A stretch of 64,000 bases of DNA, from the NCBI GenBank assembly GCA_036267975.1, contig DATAVA010000066.1:18167-82166 (forward strand), read 5' to 3'. The position numbers and the translations under genes are program-made. Under the pieces are notes generated by a model, which searched no databases, was not told the DNA's origin, and saw nothing but the letters and a program-made list of their open reading frames with translations. The first letter of the stretch is position 1. The number at the start of each line of letters is the position of its first letter. Origin of the DNA: DAIDKA01 sp036267975. Lineage in GTDB: Bacteria > Pseudomonadota > Gammaproteobacteria > Steroidobacterales > Steroidobacteraceae. Below are positions 8,224 to 16,590 of this stretch, piece after piece.

Positions 8224-8230
8224 TCACCTG

Positions 8231-8349
8231 CTCATCGAGACCGGCTGAGGGAAAAGGCCCTTCGACGCCGGGGCAACCGCCGAGCCTAACCAGCTCGGGA
8301 AGGTGCCAACTCCTGCGACCCGCACTTAAAAAGCGGGGCGGTAGATGAG
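8231..8349 (+). ncRNA. SAM-I (S-box) riboswitch
   Basis: The leader shows the conserved S-box layout. A closing P1 stem is formed by CTCATC (8231-8236) with GATGAG (8344-8349). GAGGGAAAAGGCCC then resembles the core GAGGGA...GGCCC, followed by the GGCAACC element and, after a variable hairpin, AAGGTGCCAACTCCTGC, which matches the S-box consensus AAGGTGC-AA-TCCTGC almost exactly. It precedes metX and metB, the standard targets. SAM binding should switch the genes off; about 126 bases of leader lie between the aptamer and the metX ATG. Confidence 0.93.
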
Positions 8350-8400
8350 CGATCGGAGTGGCCCGAGCCGCGTGCAGCGCGGTGCGGGATGGACCCGATT

Positions 8401-8423
8401 CACCCGCCCGATCGGCGCGGGTG
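8401..8423 (+). promoter_or_regulatory. GC-rich hairpin in the metX leader, candidate expression platform
   Basis: Seven-base-pair stem CACCCGC / GCGGGTG around a 9-base loop, downstream of the SAM aptamer and upstream of the metX start. No T-run follows, so it is not a standard terminator. It may take part in translational control. Low confidence. Confidence 0.3.
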
Positions 8424-8475
8424 TTCCGCAGGGGTATCGGTTGTTTTACGAGCCCTGGTCGGCGGAGCGCCCAAG

Positions 8476-9540
8476 ATGACTGGCAAAGTTGAGGTTCTAT
8501 CTATAGGCACGCGTGCCGCGCGCGTGACGCCCCTGCACGCGCCGACCCCGGTGGCGTCTCCCGCGATTCGCGAGGGCGTCCTGGAACTGGCCGGCGCCCG
8601 TGCGCTGCATCATCATGGGGAGCTCACCGACGTACGCGTCGCCTGGCGCATGACGGGGCCGGAGGGTGCGCCGGTGGTGTGCGCGCTGGGCGGCATTTCG
8701 GCGCATCGCCGGGTGTGCCTCACCGCTGATCCGCGGGTGGGCTGGTGGGCCGAAATCGCCGGACCGGCCAAGCCCCTCGACAGTGATCGGTGGCGGATCC
8801 TGAGTTTTGATTTCCTGGGGGGGAGTGGCGAGACCACCGGGCCGGTCGCCGGCGCGACCGATTTCCCCAGCATTTCGACCTACGACCAGGCGCGCATGCT
8901 CGAACAGCTGCTGGACGCACTGGGTATCGACGCACTGCGTGCCATTGCCGGCGGGTCCTACGGTGGCATGGTGGGCCTCGCGTTCGCGGAACGCTTTCCG
9001 GACCGCGTGGCCAATCTGCTGGTGGTCGGCGCCCCGGATCGCGCCCATCCGATGTCCAGCGCCTGGCGCAGTACCCAGCGGCGCATGGTCCGCTTCGGCA
9101 TCGAGAGCGGCCGGCCGGAGCTGGGCATGGAGCTGGCGCGGGCGCTGGCGATGACCACCTATCGATCCGCGGAGGAGTTCGCGGCGCGCTTCGACGGACC
9201 TGCGCAGTTCATCGACGGGCGCTTCGAGTTTCCGGTGGAACAGTATCTGGCCGCGCGCGGCCGCGACTACGCGGCCCGGCACTGTCCCGAATCATTCCTG
9301 TGCCTGTCCGAGTCCATCGACCTGCATCGCGTGGATGTCGCGCGCATTTTCGTGCCGACTACCGTGGTGGGCATCCGTGAGGATCGTCTGGTGCCGCTGT
9401 CGGACCTGCGCGCCATGGTCGCGCGGCTCCAGCAAGGCCGCCTGCACGAGATTTCCTCGGTATTCGGACACGATGCCTTCCTGAAGGAGACAGATCAGTT
9501 GCGTGGAATTTTTGCGAACGTACTGGGCGGTGCGGGATGA
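8476..9540 (+). CDS. metX: Homoserine O-acyltransferase MetX (succinyl donor likely)
   Basis: Alpha/beta-hydrolase-fold acyltransferase activating homoserine, about 354 aa. The nucleophile elbow G-G-S-Y-G-G-M is at about residue 156, the acid in R-E-D-R-L-V-P and the His in F-G-H-D-A-F-L-K-E near the C-terminus. The frame opens earlier, but ATG 8476 has GGAG 8 bases upstream and leaves the riboswitch leader non-coding. Pairing with a cystathionine gamma-synthase, as in Xanthomonas, suggests O-succinylhomoserine as product, but donor choice cannot be proven from sequence. Its stop overlaps the metB start by 4 bases. Confidence 0.92.
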   Translation: MTGKVEVLSIGTRAARVTPLHAPTPVASPAIREGVLELAGARALHHHGELTDVRVAWRMTGPEGAPVVCALGGISAHRRVCLTADPRVGWWAEIAGPAKPLDSDRWRILSFDFLGGSGETTGPVAGATDFPSISTYDQARMLEQLLDALGIDALRAIAGGSYGGMVGLAFAERFPDRVANLLVVGAPDRAHPMSSAWRSTQRRMVRFGIESGRPELGMELARALAMTTYRSAEEFAARFDGPAQFIDGRFEFPVEQYLAARGRDYAARHCPESFLCLSESIDLHRVDVARIFVPTTVVGIREDRLVPLSDLRAMVARLQQGRLHEISSVFGHDAFLKETDQLRGIFANVLGGAG

Positions 9541-10706
9541 GTCTGAAACCGGATGCCGTGACTCAGGCGGTGCGCGCCGGTCTGGAGAGCGATGCCGATA
9601 CGGGCGCGGTGGTACCGCCCATTCACCTCTCCACGACCTATGCTTTCCGCGCCTTTGCGGACAAGCGCCCCTACGACTACTCGCGCAGCGGCAATCCCAC
9701 CCGTGACCTGCTCGGCAAGGCGCTGGCGGATCTGGAAGGTGGCGTCGGCGCGACGATTCTCGCCACCGGCATGGCCGCGATCACGCTGGTCGGGCAGCTG
9801 CTGCCCATCGGCGCGCGCATCGTCGCGCCGCACGATTGCTACGCCGGTACGTATCGGCTGTTTGAAGCGTGGCAGCGCCGCGGCGAACTCGTGTGCGACT
9901 TCGTGGACTTCGGCGACATGGCGGCCGTGCGCGCGGCATTGTCGCAGCCGGCGGCGTTGCTGTGGATCGAAACGCCCAGCAATCCATTGCTGCGCATCAC
10001 CGACATTGCGCACTTCGCCGAGCTGGGCCACGCGGCCGGCGCGCTGATCGGGGTCGACAATACCTTTCTCTCGCCGCTGTGGCAGAAGCCACTGGCGCTG
10101 GGCGCGGACATCGTCGTGCACTCCACGACCAAGTATCTCAATGGACACAGCGATGTCGTCGGCGGCGCGGTGATTGCGGCCACCGCGGAACTGCACGAGC
10201 AGTTGGGCTGGTGGGCGAACTGCATGGGTCTCACCGGCGCGGCCTTCGACAGCTATCTGACTTTGCGCGGACTGCGGACCTTGAATGCGCGCCTGGACCA
10301 CCATGGGCGCAATGCGGGCCGCCTCGCGCACTGGCTGCAGTCGCAGCCGGGCGTGAAGCGCGTGTTTTATCCCGGTCTGCCGGAACATCCGGGGCACGAG
10401 GTCGCAGCCCGGCAGCAACAGGGGTTCGGCGCCGTCGTGACGCTGGAGATCGCCGGCGGGCACGACGCGGTGCGCGCGCTGGTATCGCAGCTGAAGTACT
10501 TCTCCCTCGCCGAGAGCCTCGGTGGGGTCGAGAGCCTGATCGCGCACCCGGCCACCATGACCCACGCGGCCATGGATCCGCAGGCGCGGCAGCGCGCGGG
10601 CCTCACGGAGGGTCTGCTGCGCCTGTCGGTCGGAATCGAAGCATATGAGGACCTGCGCGATGATTTCGCAGCGGGTCTGGAGCGCGCACGCGCGGCGACG
10701 CGCTAG
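9537..10706 (+). CDS. metB: Cystathionine gamma-synthase (Cys/Met metabolism PLP enzyme)
   Basis: 389-aa fold-type I PLP enzyme. S-T-T-Y-A-F, Y-S-R-S-G-N-P-T-R, G-M-A-A-I-T, E-T-P-S-N-P, D-N-T-F-L-S-P and the PLP lysine in H-S-T-T-K-Y-L-N-G-H-S-D-V are clear, as is G-G-V-E-S-L near the end. It joins O-acylhomoserine to cysteine; an O-succinylhomoserine sulfhydrylase activity is the main alternative. Coupled to metX by ATGA and so also under the SAM riboswitch. The stop codon lies in the CTAG shared with the leuB stop on the other strand. Confidence 0.92.
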   Translation: MSLKPDAVTQAVRAGLESDADTGAVVPPIHLSTTYAFRAFADKRPYDYSRSGNPTRDLLGKALADLEGGVGATILATGMAAITLVGQLLPIGARIVAPHDCYAGTYRLFEAWQRRGELVCDFVDFGDMAAVRAALSQPAALLWIETPSNPLLRITDIAHFAELGHAAGALIGVDNTFLSPLWQKPLALGADIVVHSTTKYLNGHSDVVGGAVIAATAELHEQLGWWANCMGLTGAAFDSYLTLRGLRTLNARLDHHGRNAGRLAHWLQSQPGVKRVFYPGLPEHPGHEVAARQQQGFGAVVTLEIAGGHDAVRALVSQLKYFSLAESLGGVESLIAHPATMTHAAMDPQARQRAGLTEGLLRLSVGIEAYEDLRDDFAAGLERARAATR

Positions 10707-11767
10707 GCTGCGAGGATCGCGGCGACGCGCTCGCCGACTTCGCGCGTGCTGTACGTACGGCTGCCGGGCGCGGCGATATCCGGCGTGCAGGCGCCTTCGG
10801 TGATGGCCTGCGCGATGGCTTTCTCGACCAGCGCCGCTTCCTCGTGCAGCTGCAGTGAGTGGCGCAACAGCAGCGCCACGCTCATCAGGGTGCCATAAGG
10901 ATTGGCGATGCCCTTGCCCGCGATGTCCGGGGCCGATCCATGGATCGGCTCGTACAGCCCGCGGCTGCCGTCACCCAACGAGGCGGAGGGCAGCAGCCCC
11001 AGGGAACCGGCGAGCATCGAAGCTTCATCCGTGAGGATGTCGCCGAACATGTTTTCGGTCAGCAGCACATCAAAATCGCGCGGCCGGCGGATCAGGTGCA
11101 TGGCCGCGGCATCGACCAGGATGTGTTCGAGCTGAATACCCGGAAACTCGGTGCGCGCCACCCGTGTGCACACCTCGCGCCACAGGCGCGATGTCTCCAG
11201 CACGTTCGATTTGTCGATCGAGGTCACCTTGCCGCGTCGTGCGCGCGCCAGCTGGCAGGCCACCCGCGTCACCCGCTCGACCTCGCCCACCGTATAGGTA
11301 CAAAGATCCGTCGCCTTATCGCGGCTGCGGGTCTTCTCGCCGAAGTAGATACCTCCGGTGAGTTCGCGCACGAACATCAGGTCGACCCCGTCGAGGACTT
11401 CCGGGCGCAGGGTCGAGGCGTGGCGCAGGGCAGGGTGGATGGTGACGGGGCGCAGGTTCGCAAAGGTCCCCAGCGCCTTGCGCAGGCCGAGCAGTCCGCT
11501 TTCCGGACGCACTTTCGCATCCGGCGCCGACCATTTCGGACCGCCGATGGCCCCCAGCAAAATTGCGTCGCTGGCCAGGCACGACTCGAGGGTTGATGGC
11601 GGCAGCGGCTCGCCCGTGAGCTCGATGGCCGCGCCCCCGAAGGGCTGCGGCGTGAGCGCGAACTGATGCCCGAAGCGTTGCGCCACCGTGGTGAGACAGC
11701 GCACGCCTTCTGCGGCGACTTCCGGGCCGATGCCATCGCCCCCCAGTACCGTAATCGATGCCTTCAT
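10703..11767 (-). CDS. leuB: 3-isopropylmalate dehydrogenase LeuB
   Basis: NAD-dependent oxidative decarboxylase of leucine synthesis, 354 aa. L-G-G-D-G-I-G-P-E-V near the start, G-A-I-G-G-P-K-W, R-P-E-S-G-L-L-G-L-R-K, R-E-L-T-G-G-I-Y-F-G, D-K-S-N-V-L-E-T-S, N-M-F-G-D-I-L-T-D-E and H-G-S-A-P-D-I-A-G-K-G-I-A-N-P are all conserved. Last gene of the ilvC-leuACDB operon, 3 bases after leuD. It converges on metB with overlapping stop codons and no terminator between. Confidence 0.96.
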   Translation of the reverse strand: MKASITVLGGDGIGPEVAAEGVRCLTTVAQRFGHQFALTPQPFGGAAIELTGEPLPPSTLESCLASDAILLGAIGGPKWSAPDAKVRPESGLLGLRKALGTFANLRPVTIHPALRHASTLRPEVLDGVDLMFVRELTGGIYFGEKTRSRDKATDLCTYTVGEVERVTRVACQLARARRGKVTSIDKSNVLETSRLWREVCTRVARTEFPGIQLEHILVDAAAMHLIRRPRDFDVLLTENMFGDILTDEASMLAGSLGLLPSASLGDGSRGLYEPIHGSAPDIAGKGIANPYGTLMSVALLLRHSLQLHEEAALVEKAIAQAITEGACTPDIAAPGSRTYSTREVGERVAAILAA

Positions 11768-11770
11768 GAC

Positions 11771-12352
11771 TCAGTTGTCCTTGGTGCGCGCTTCGTAGAC
11801 GGCGATCCGCTCCTGCTGCTGCAGCAGGAAACCGAGCTCGTCGACGCCATTGAGCAGGCAGTACCGCGCGAACGGATCGATGGCGAACCCGATGTTGGCG
11901 CCATTGGGCAGCTGCAGGTTCGTGCCCGCCAGGTCGATGGTGACCTCGCTGCCGGGATTGCCGATGAGCCAGCGGCTCGTGCCCTCATCGACCACGATCG
12001 GCAGCAGCCCGTTCATCAGCGAATTGTTGCGGAAAATGTCGGCGATCTCGGTGCTGATGACGGCGCGGAAGCCGTAATCGAGCAACGCCCAGGGCGCATG
12101 TTCGCGCGAGGAACCGCAGCCGAAGTTGCGCCCCGCGACCAGTACCTGGCAGCCGGCGGCCGCGGGCTGGTTCAGGATGAAGTCGGCGTTCGGGCTGCCA
12201 TCGGGCGCATAGCGCCAGTCGGAGAACAGCTGCTTGCCCAGACCGCTGCGCGTGGTCGTGGTGAGAAAGCGCGCCGGAATGATCTGGTCGGTGTCGATGT
12301 TGCTGCCCGGCAGCACCACCGTGCGCGAGCGGATGGTCGTGATCTTTTCCAT
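11771..12352 (-). CDS. leuD: 3-isopropylmalate dehydratase small subunit LeuD
   Basis: 193 aa; carries the swivelling domain that completes the active site of isopropylmalate isomerase with LeuC. Conserved N-I-D-T-D-Q-I-I-P-A-R-F-L near residue 17 and N-F-G-C-G-S-S-R-E-H-A-P-W-A-L in the middle. It sits 11 bases after leuC and 3 before leuB. Confidence 0.96.
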   Translation of the reverse strand: MEKITTIRSRTVVLPGSNIDTDQIIPARFLTTTTRSGLGKQLFSDWRYAPDGSPNADFILNQPAAAGCQVLVAGRNFGCGSSREHAPWALLDYGFRAVISTEIADIFRNNSLMNGLLPIVVDEGTSRWLIGNPGSEVTIDLAGTNLQLPNGANIGFAIDPFARYCLLNGVDELGFLLQQQERIAVYEARTKDN

Positions 12353-12363
12353 TATCGTCGTCC

Positions 12364-13761
12364 CTACATCAGCTCACGCGGATCGGTGACCCGGCCGCGA
12401 ATGGCACTGGCTGCCGCGGTCAGGGGACTCGCGAGCAGGGTGCGCGCACCGGCGCCCTGACGGCCTTCAAAGTTGCGATTGCTCGTGCTCACCGAATACT
12501 CACCGCGTGCGACGGTGTCACCGTTCATGCCGATGCACATCGAACAGCCCGACTCGCGCCAGTCGGCACCGGCAGCGATGAAGATCTGATCCAATCCTTC
12601 GGCCTCCGCTGCGGCCTTGACCTGCTGTGAGCCCGGAACCACGAGCATGCGCACCGTGCTCGCGATCCGGTGACCGCGCAGCACCTGTGCAGCGCTGCGC
12701 AGGTCGCTGAGGCGGCCATTGGTGCAGCTGCCGATGAACACGACATTCACGGGCTGATCACGGATGGCCTGACCGGCCTGGAACCCCATGTAGGCGAGGG
12801 CCTTGTCAAACACCGGGTCGCCTTTGCGGTCCGGTACCGATCCGTTGATGGGAATGACCATGCCCGGATGCGTGCCATAGCTGATCATCGGCGTCAGCTG
12901 CGCCGCATCCAAAGTGTGCTCGCGATCAAAGGCGGCGCCCGGGTCCGTCGGCAATGCGCGCCAGCGTTCCACGGCGCGTTCCCAGGCGGCCCCGCTGGGG
13001 GAGCGGGGCCGGTCCGACAGATAACTGAACGTCGTTTCATCCGGCGCGATCATGCCGGCGCGGGCCCCTGCCTCGATGGACATATTGCACACCGTCATGC
13101 GCTCCTCCATGTTCAGGGCACGAATCCCTTCGCCGCGATATTCGAGCACATGACCGGTGCCACCCTCGACGCCGATCTGCCCGATGATGGCCAGCACCAG
13201 GTCCTTGGCCGTGACGCCGGCCTGCAGTTTCTGGTTCACGTTGATGGCAAAGGTCTGCGGCTTGCGCTGCAGGATGCATTGGGTCGCAAAGACATGCCCC
13301 ACCTCGGTGGTGCCAATGCCGAAGGCCAGTGCGCCGAAGGCGCCGTGCGTGCTCGTGTGACTGTCGCCACACACGATGGTGCGACCCGGACGCGTCAGAC
13401 CCAGCTCCGGCCCGATGATGTGCACGATGCCGCGCAGGTCGCTGTGCATGTTCAGCAGTTCGATGCCGGCCGCGGCGCAATTGCGCTCCAGCTGCGCGAC
13501 CTGCCGGGCAGCGGCCGACTGGACCACCGGCACGCCGCCGAACACCTGCTCGGTGCGCGTCGGGGTGGAGTGATCCATGGTCGCGAGCGTCAGATCCTTG
13601 CGCCGCACGGACAGGCCGCGCTGGCGCAGCACCTCGAAGGCCTGCGGGGTGGTGACCTCGTGAATCAGGTGCAGGTCGATGAACAGTACCGCGGGCGCGT
13701 CGGCCGTCTCGGGAGCCACTTCGTGCTGCTCCCAAACCTTCTGGAACATGGTCTTGGGCAT
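12364..13761 (-). CDS. leuC: 3-isopropylmalate dehydratase large subunit LeuC
   Basis: 465-aa aconitase-family subunit holding the [4Fe-4S] cluster that isomerises 2- to 3-isopropylmalate. Visible features are D-L-H-L-I-H-E-V-T-T-P, C-G-D-S-H-T-S-T-H-G-A-F-G, F-I-G-S-C-T-N-G-R (first cluster Cys) and C-S-M-C-I-G-M-N (the C-x-x-C pair). Third gene of the operon, 20 bases after leuA. Confidence 0.96.
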   Translation of the reverse strand: MPKTMFQKVWEQHEVAPETADAPAVLFIDLHLIHEVTTPQAFEVLRQRGLSVRRKDLTLATMDHSTPTRTEQVFGGVPVVQSAAARQVAQLERNCAAAGIELLNMHSDLRGIVHIIGPELGLTRPGRTIVCGDSHTSTHGAFGALAFGIGTTEVGHVFATQCILQRKPQTFAINVNQKLQAGVTAKDLVLAIIGQIGVEGGTGHVLEYRGEGIRALNMEERMTVCNMSIEAGARAGMIAPDETTFSYLSDRPRSPSGAAWERAVERWRALPTDPGAAFDREHTLDAAQLTPMISYGTHPGMVIPINGSVPDRKGDPVFDKALAYMGFQAGQAIRDQPVNVVFIGSCTNGRLSDLRSAAQVLRGHRIASTVRMLVVPGSQQVKAAAEAEGLDQIFIAAGADWRESGCSMCIGMNGDTVARGEYSVSTSNRNFEGRQGAGARTLLASPLTAAASAIRGRVTDPRELM

Positions 13762-13781
13762 GTTTGATCCTGGATGTCGGC

Positions 13782-15260
13782 CTACCCGCGCGGCGGCGCC
13801 GCGCGGGTCAGCTCAATGCGATTGATGACGTCGAGCAGCGCGCGCGTGCCGGCCTCGACAATGTCGGTGCTGGCGCTGGCGCCGCGGTAGGTGCGGTTGT
13901 GATACTCCACGTGGACCACGGCTTCACCCTGGGCATCCTGCCCGCCGGTGACGGCGCGCACCTCGAACGTGCGCAGCGTCACCGCGATGCCGGTGGCCGC
14001 GGTCAGCGCCAGGAACGAGGCATCCACGGGGCCATCCCCGCGCGAGGTCTGCGCGATCGCGCGCCCATCGCGATGCTTCAGATCGATCGTCGCCCGCGCG
14101 CCCTCGGCACCGCTGCTGGATTCGATCCGCAGCTGCGTGAGTTCCCAAGGCCCGCCACCACCGCCCTCGGCCCGCAGCACGAGTGCCTCGATGTCGCCAT
14201 CGAAGAGCGCCTTCTTGCGCAGCGCCAGCTCCACGAACTGCGCGTGAACGCGCGCGAACTGGGCAGCGTCCAGTTCAAAGCCCAACGCCTCGATGCGGCC
14301 GCGCAGGGCCTCCGGGCCACTGTCCTTGCCCAGCACCAGGACGCTGCGCGGCAGACCCACGTCTTCCTGCAGGATGGCGTTCTCGCCCACCACCGCCTTG
14401 TTGCGTGGAATGAGCACGCCGGTGATGTTCGATACCAGGCGCGACACCGGGTACAGCCGCGTCGAGCGGACATTGGTGGTGAGATTGAAGAAGGCCGCGC
14501 GCGTGCGCAGGGCCATCACCACCTCTTCCAGTGAACAGTTACCGGCGCGTTCGCCGATGCCGTTGATGGTGCATTCGATCTGCCGCGCGCCGGCGACCAC
14601 GGCCGTGAGGCTGTTGGCGACGGCCATCCCGAGATCATCATGGCAGTGCACCGACAGTACGACCTGCTCGATGCCACGCACGTTCTTGCGCAGGTAACGG
14701 AACAGTTCGGAGAACTCGTCCGGCACCGCGTGGCCGACCGTGTCCGGAATGTTGATGGTGGTCGCGCCGGCGGCAATGACCCGTTCGATGACTTCCGCCA
14801 GAAATTCCAGTTCGGTACGGGACGCATCTTCAGGTGAGAATTCCACATCACCGCAGTGTTCACGCGCGATCGACACGCCCTCGATGGCGGCGCTGATCAC
14901 CTGCGCGGGCGTCAGGCGCAGTTTGTGTTCGCGATATACGGGACTGGTGCCGAGGAACACATGCACACGGCTGCGGGCCGCCGTCTGCAACGCGCCGACG
15001 GCCCCTTCGATTTCAGCGCGCGTGCAGCGGGCGAGTGCGCAGATAACCGGCCCGCGCACTTCGCTGGCGACCGCGCGGACGCTGTCCCAGTCATCCTGCG
15101 AGGCGCTCGGATAGCCCGCTTCGATCACATCCACGCCCAGCCCCGCGAGCGCGCGCGCCACCCGCAGTTTCTCCGGCCGCGTCATCCCGCAGCCCGGTGC
15201 CAGCTCGCCGTCGCGCAGCGTGGTATCGAAGATGATGACCCGTTCGGGATCGGTGGGCAT
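13782..15260 (-). CDS. leuA: 2-isopropylmalate synthase LeuA
   Basis: 492 aa; condenses acetyl-CoA with 2-oxoisovalerate. The N-terminal DRE-TIM barrel has D-T-T-L-R-D-G-E, the metal ligands H-C-H in L-S-V-H-C-H-D-D-L-G-M-A, and N-G-I-G-E-R-A-G-N. The C-terminal third is the leucine-binding LeuA dimer domain, so feedback control is expected. The motif after the catalytic Arg reads D-G-E-L-A-P-G-C, where D-G-E-Q is usual in this family. Start ATG 15258-15260, 18 bases after ilvC. Confidence 0.94.
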   Translation of the reverse strand: MPTDPERVIIFDTTLRDGELAPGCGMTRPEKLRVARALAGLGVDVIEAGYPSASQDDWDSVRAVASEVRGPVICALARCTRAEIEGAVGALQTAARSRVHVFLGTSPVYREHKLRLTPAQVISAAIEGVSIAREHCGDVEFSPEDASRTELEFLAEVIERVIAAGATTINIPDTVGHAVPDEFSELFRYLRKNVRGIEQVVLSVHCHDDLGMAVANSLTAVVAGARQIECTINGIGERAGNCSLEEVVMALRTRAAFFNLTTNVRSTRLYPVSRLVSNITGVLIPRNKAVVGENAILQEDVGLPRSVLVLGKDSGPEALRGRIEALGFELDAAQFARVHAQFVELALRKKALFDGDIEALVLRAEGGGGGPWELTQLRIESSSGAEGARATIDLKHRDGRAIAQTSRGDGPVDASFLALTAATGIAVTLRTFEVRAVTGGQDAQGEAVVHVEYHNRTYRGASASTDIVEAGTRALLDVINRIELTRAAPPRG

Positions 15261-15278
15261 GTAGTTGGCGTGGGTCCT

Positions 15279-16274
15279 TTACGCGCGCCGATCGTTAAGC
15301 CAGGGCATCTTGGCGCGCAAGGTGGCGCCGACCCTTTCGATCTGCCGGTCCATGTCCTGCTTGAGCATCTTGCGATACTCCTTCTGACCGGACCTGTTCT
15401 CCTCGATCCACTGGCGGGCGAACTTGCCGGTCTGGATTTCCTTGAGGATCTTGCGCATCTCGTTCTTGGTCTTTTCATTGACCACGCGCGGACCGCGCGT
15501 CAGGTCGCCGTACTTGGCCGTGTCCGAGATGAACTGGTGCATCTTGGTGATGCCGCCTTCATGCAGCAGGTCGACGATGAGCTTCAGCTCATGCAGGCAC
15601 TCGTAATAGGCAACCTCGGGCTGATAGCCGGCCTCGACCAGTGTCTCGAAGCCCTTGACCACCAGCTCCGTGGCGCCGCCACACAGCACGGCCTGCTCGC
15701 CGAACAGATCCGTCTCGGTCTCCTCCGCGAACGTGGTATCGAGCACGCCGCCGCGCGTACCGCCAATGCCGTGGGCATAGGCGAGGGCGCGCGCGTGGGC
15801 ATTGCCCGTAGCGTCCTGCGCGATGGCGATCAGACACGGCACGCCGCGACCCTGCTGATATTGGCGGCGGACCAGATCACCGGGACCTTTCGGGGCGATG
15901 AGCACCACGTCCAGATCACGGCGCGGCTTGATGAGCTTGAAATGAACATTGAAGCCATGGGCGAAGAGCAGGGTGGCGCCTTTCTTGACGGAGTCGATCA
16001 CTGCACCGTACAGCGCTTCCTGAGCCAGGTCCGGCACCAGCATCGCGATCAGGTCGGCAGCGGCCACGGCCTTCGCGGGCTCGGCGACTTCCAGGCCGTC
16101 CTTCTTGGCCTTCTTCCAGCTCGCGCCACCCTTGCGGACGCCGGCGACGACATCGAAGCCACTGTCCTTGAGATTCAGCGCATGGGCGCGGCCCTGGCTG
16201 CCGTAGCCGAGCACGGCGATGCGCGCGCCGCGCAGCGCCTTCTTGTTCACGTCCTTCTGCGAATACAACTTCAT
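15279..16274 (-). CDS. ilvC: Ketol-acid reductoisomerase IlvC, class I
   Basis: 331-aa short (class I) enzyme converting acetolactate to dihydroxyisovalerate with NADPH. The Rossmann motif G-Y-G-S-Q-G-R-A-H-A-L is near residue 25, then A-H-G-F-N-V-H-F, K-G-P-G, D-T-T-F-A-E-E-T-E-T-D-L-F-G-E-Q and Y-E-C-L-H-E-L-K-L-I-V-D-L. The frame is open further upstream through the attenuator, but ATG 16272-16274 has AGGGAG 7 bases before it and starts M-K-L-Y. First structural gene of ilvC-leuACDB. The ilvBN-type acetolactate synthase genes are not in the window. Confidence 0.96.
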   Translation of the reverse strand: MKLYSQKDVNKKALRGARIAVLGYGSQGRAHALNLKDSGFDVVAGVRKGGASWKKAKKDGLEVAEPAKAVAAADLIAMLVPDLAQEALYGAVIDSVKKGATLLFAHGFNVHFKLIKPRRDLDVVLIAPKGPGDLVRRQYQQGRGVPCLIAIAQDATGNAHARALAYAHGIGGTRGGVLDTTFAEETETDLFGEQAVLCGGATELVVKGFETLVEAGYQPEVAYYECLHELKLIVDLLHEGGITKMHQFISDTAKYGDLTRGPRVVNEKTKNEMRKILKEIQTGKFARQWIEENRSGQKEYRKMLKQDMDRQIERVGATLRAKMPWLNDRRA

Positions 16275-16330
16275 CACTACGCTCCCTAAGCTGCTGGACA
16301 CGCGCCATACGGCCAAAATGCCGGGCGCAT

Positions 16331-16372
16331 AAAAAACCCCGCACCCGCCCTGGTTAGGGGCCGGTGCGGGGT
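16331..16372 (-). terminator. Attenuator terminator before ilvC
   Basis: On the minus strand a perfect 10-base-pair stem ACCCCGCACC / GGTGCGGGGT (plus-strand arms 16363-16372 and 16336-16345) is followed by a run of six T. It lies 57 bases upstream of ilvC and directly after a short Val/Leu-rich leader peptide. A competing pairing exists: leader segment 16415-16427 is complementary to the first arm of this terminator. Confidence 0.88.
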
Positions 16373-16398
16373 CCTGGTGTTCGTGATGCGCTTTTCCC

Positions 16399-16503
16399 TT
16401 AAGCGCCCGCGAATGACCCGCACCGGGTGCTTCCCGCAAGCAGCACGAGCGGAACCGATACCGGCATCCGGTCAGGGCTGCATTGTTCAGCGGTGGTGAT
16501 CAT
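16399..16503 (-). CDS. Leader peptide of the ilvC-leu attenuator
   Basis: Predicted 34-residue peptide, too short for usual gene calling. Residues 15-22 read V-S-V-P-L-V-L-L, a dense set of valine and leucine codons, just before the segment (16415-16427) that can pair with the first arm of the terminator. An in-frame second ATG at residue 13 would give a 22-residue version and is an equally good start; neither has a clear ribosome site. Stalling at the Val/Leu codons when charged tRNA is scarce would free the antiterminator; reading to the TAA (16399-16401) would cover it. Confidence 0.65.
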   Translation of the reverse strand: MITTAEQCSPDRMPVSVPLVLLAGSTRCGSFAGA

Positions 16504-16536
16504 CGGCGAATTCAGACACTGCAACGTGGACCTCGA

Positions 16537-16565
16537 ATGTCAGCAAATTCGTGCAAAATTGTCAA
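16537..16565 (-). promoter_or_regulatory. Predicted promoter of the ilvC-leu leader
   Basis: On the minus strand a perfect -35 TTGACA (plus 16560-16565), 17-base spacer, then TGACAT (plus 16537-16542) as a weak -10. Transcription would start about 25-30 bases before the leader peptide ATG. It lies back-to-back with the start of the M17 peptidase gene. Confidence 0.5.
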
Positions 16566-16590
16566 TCGAATCGGCGTTTTTGGAGTTCTC

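Noticed and set aside
6878..8227. A 449-codon minus-strand frame over the MetE-like gene
   Set aside because: Antisense shadow; no motifs, and the plus-strand gene is clearly conserved.
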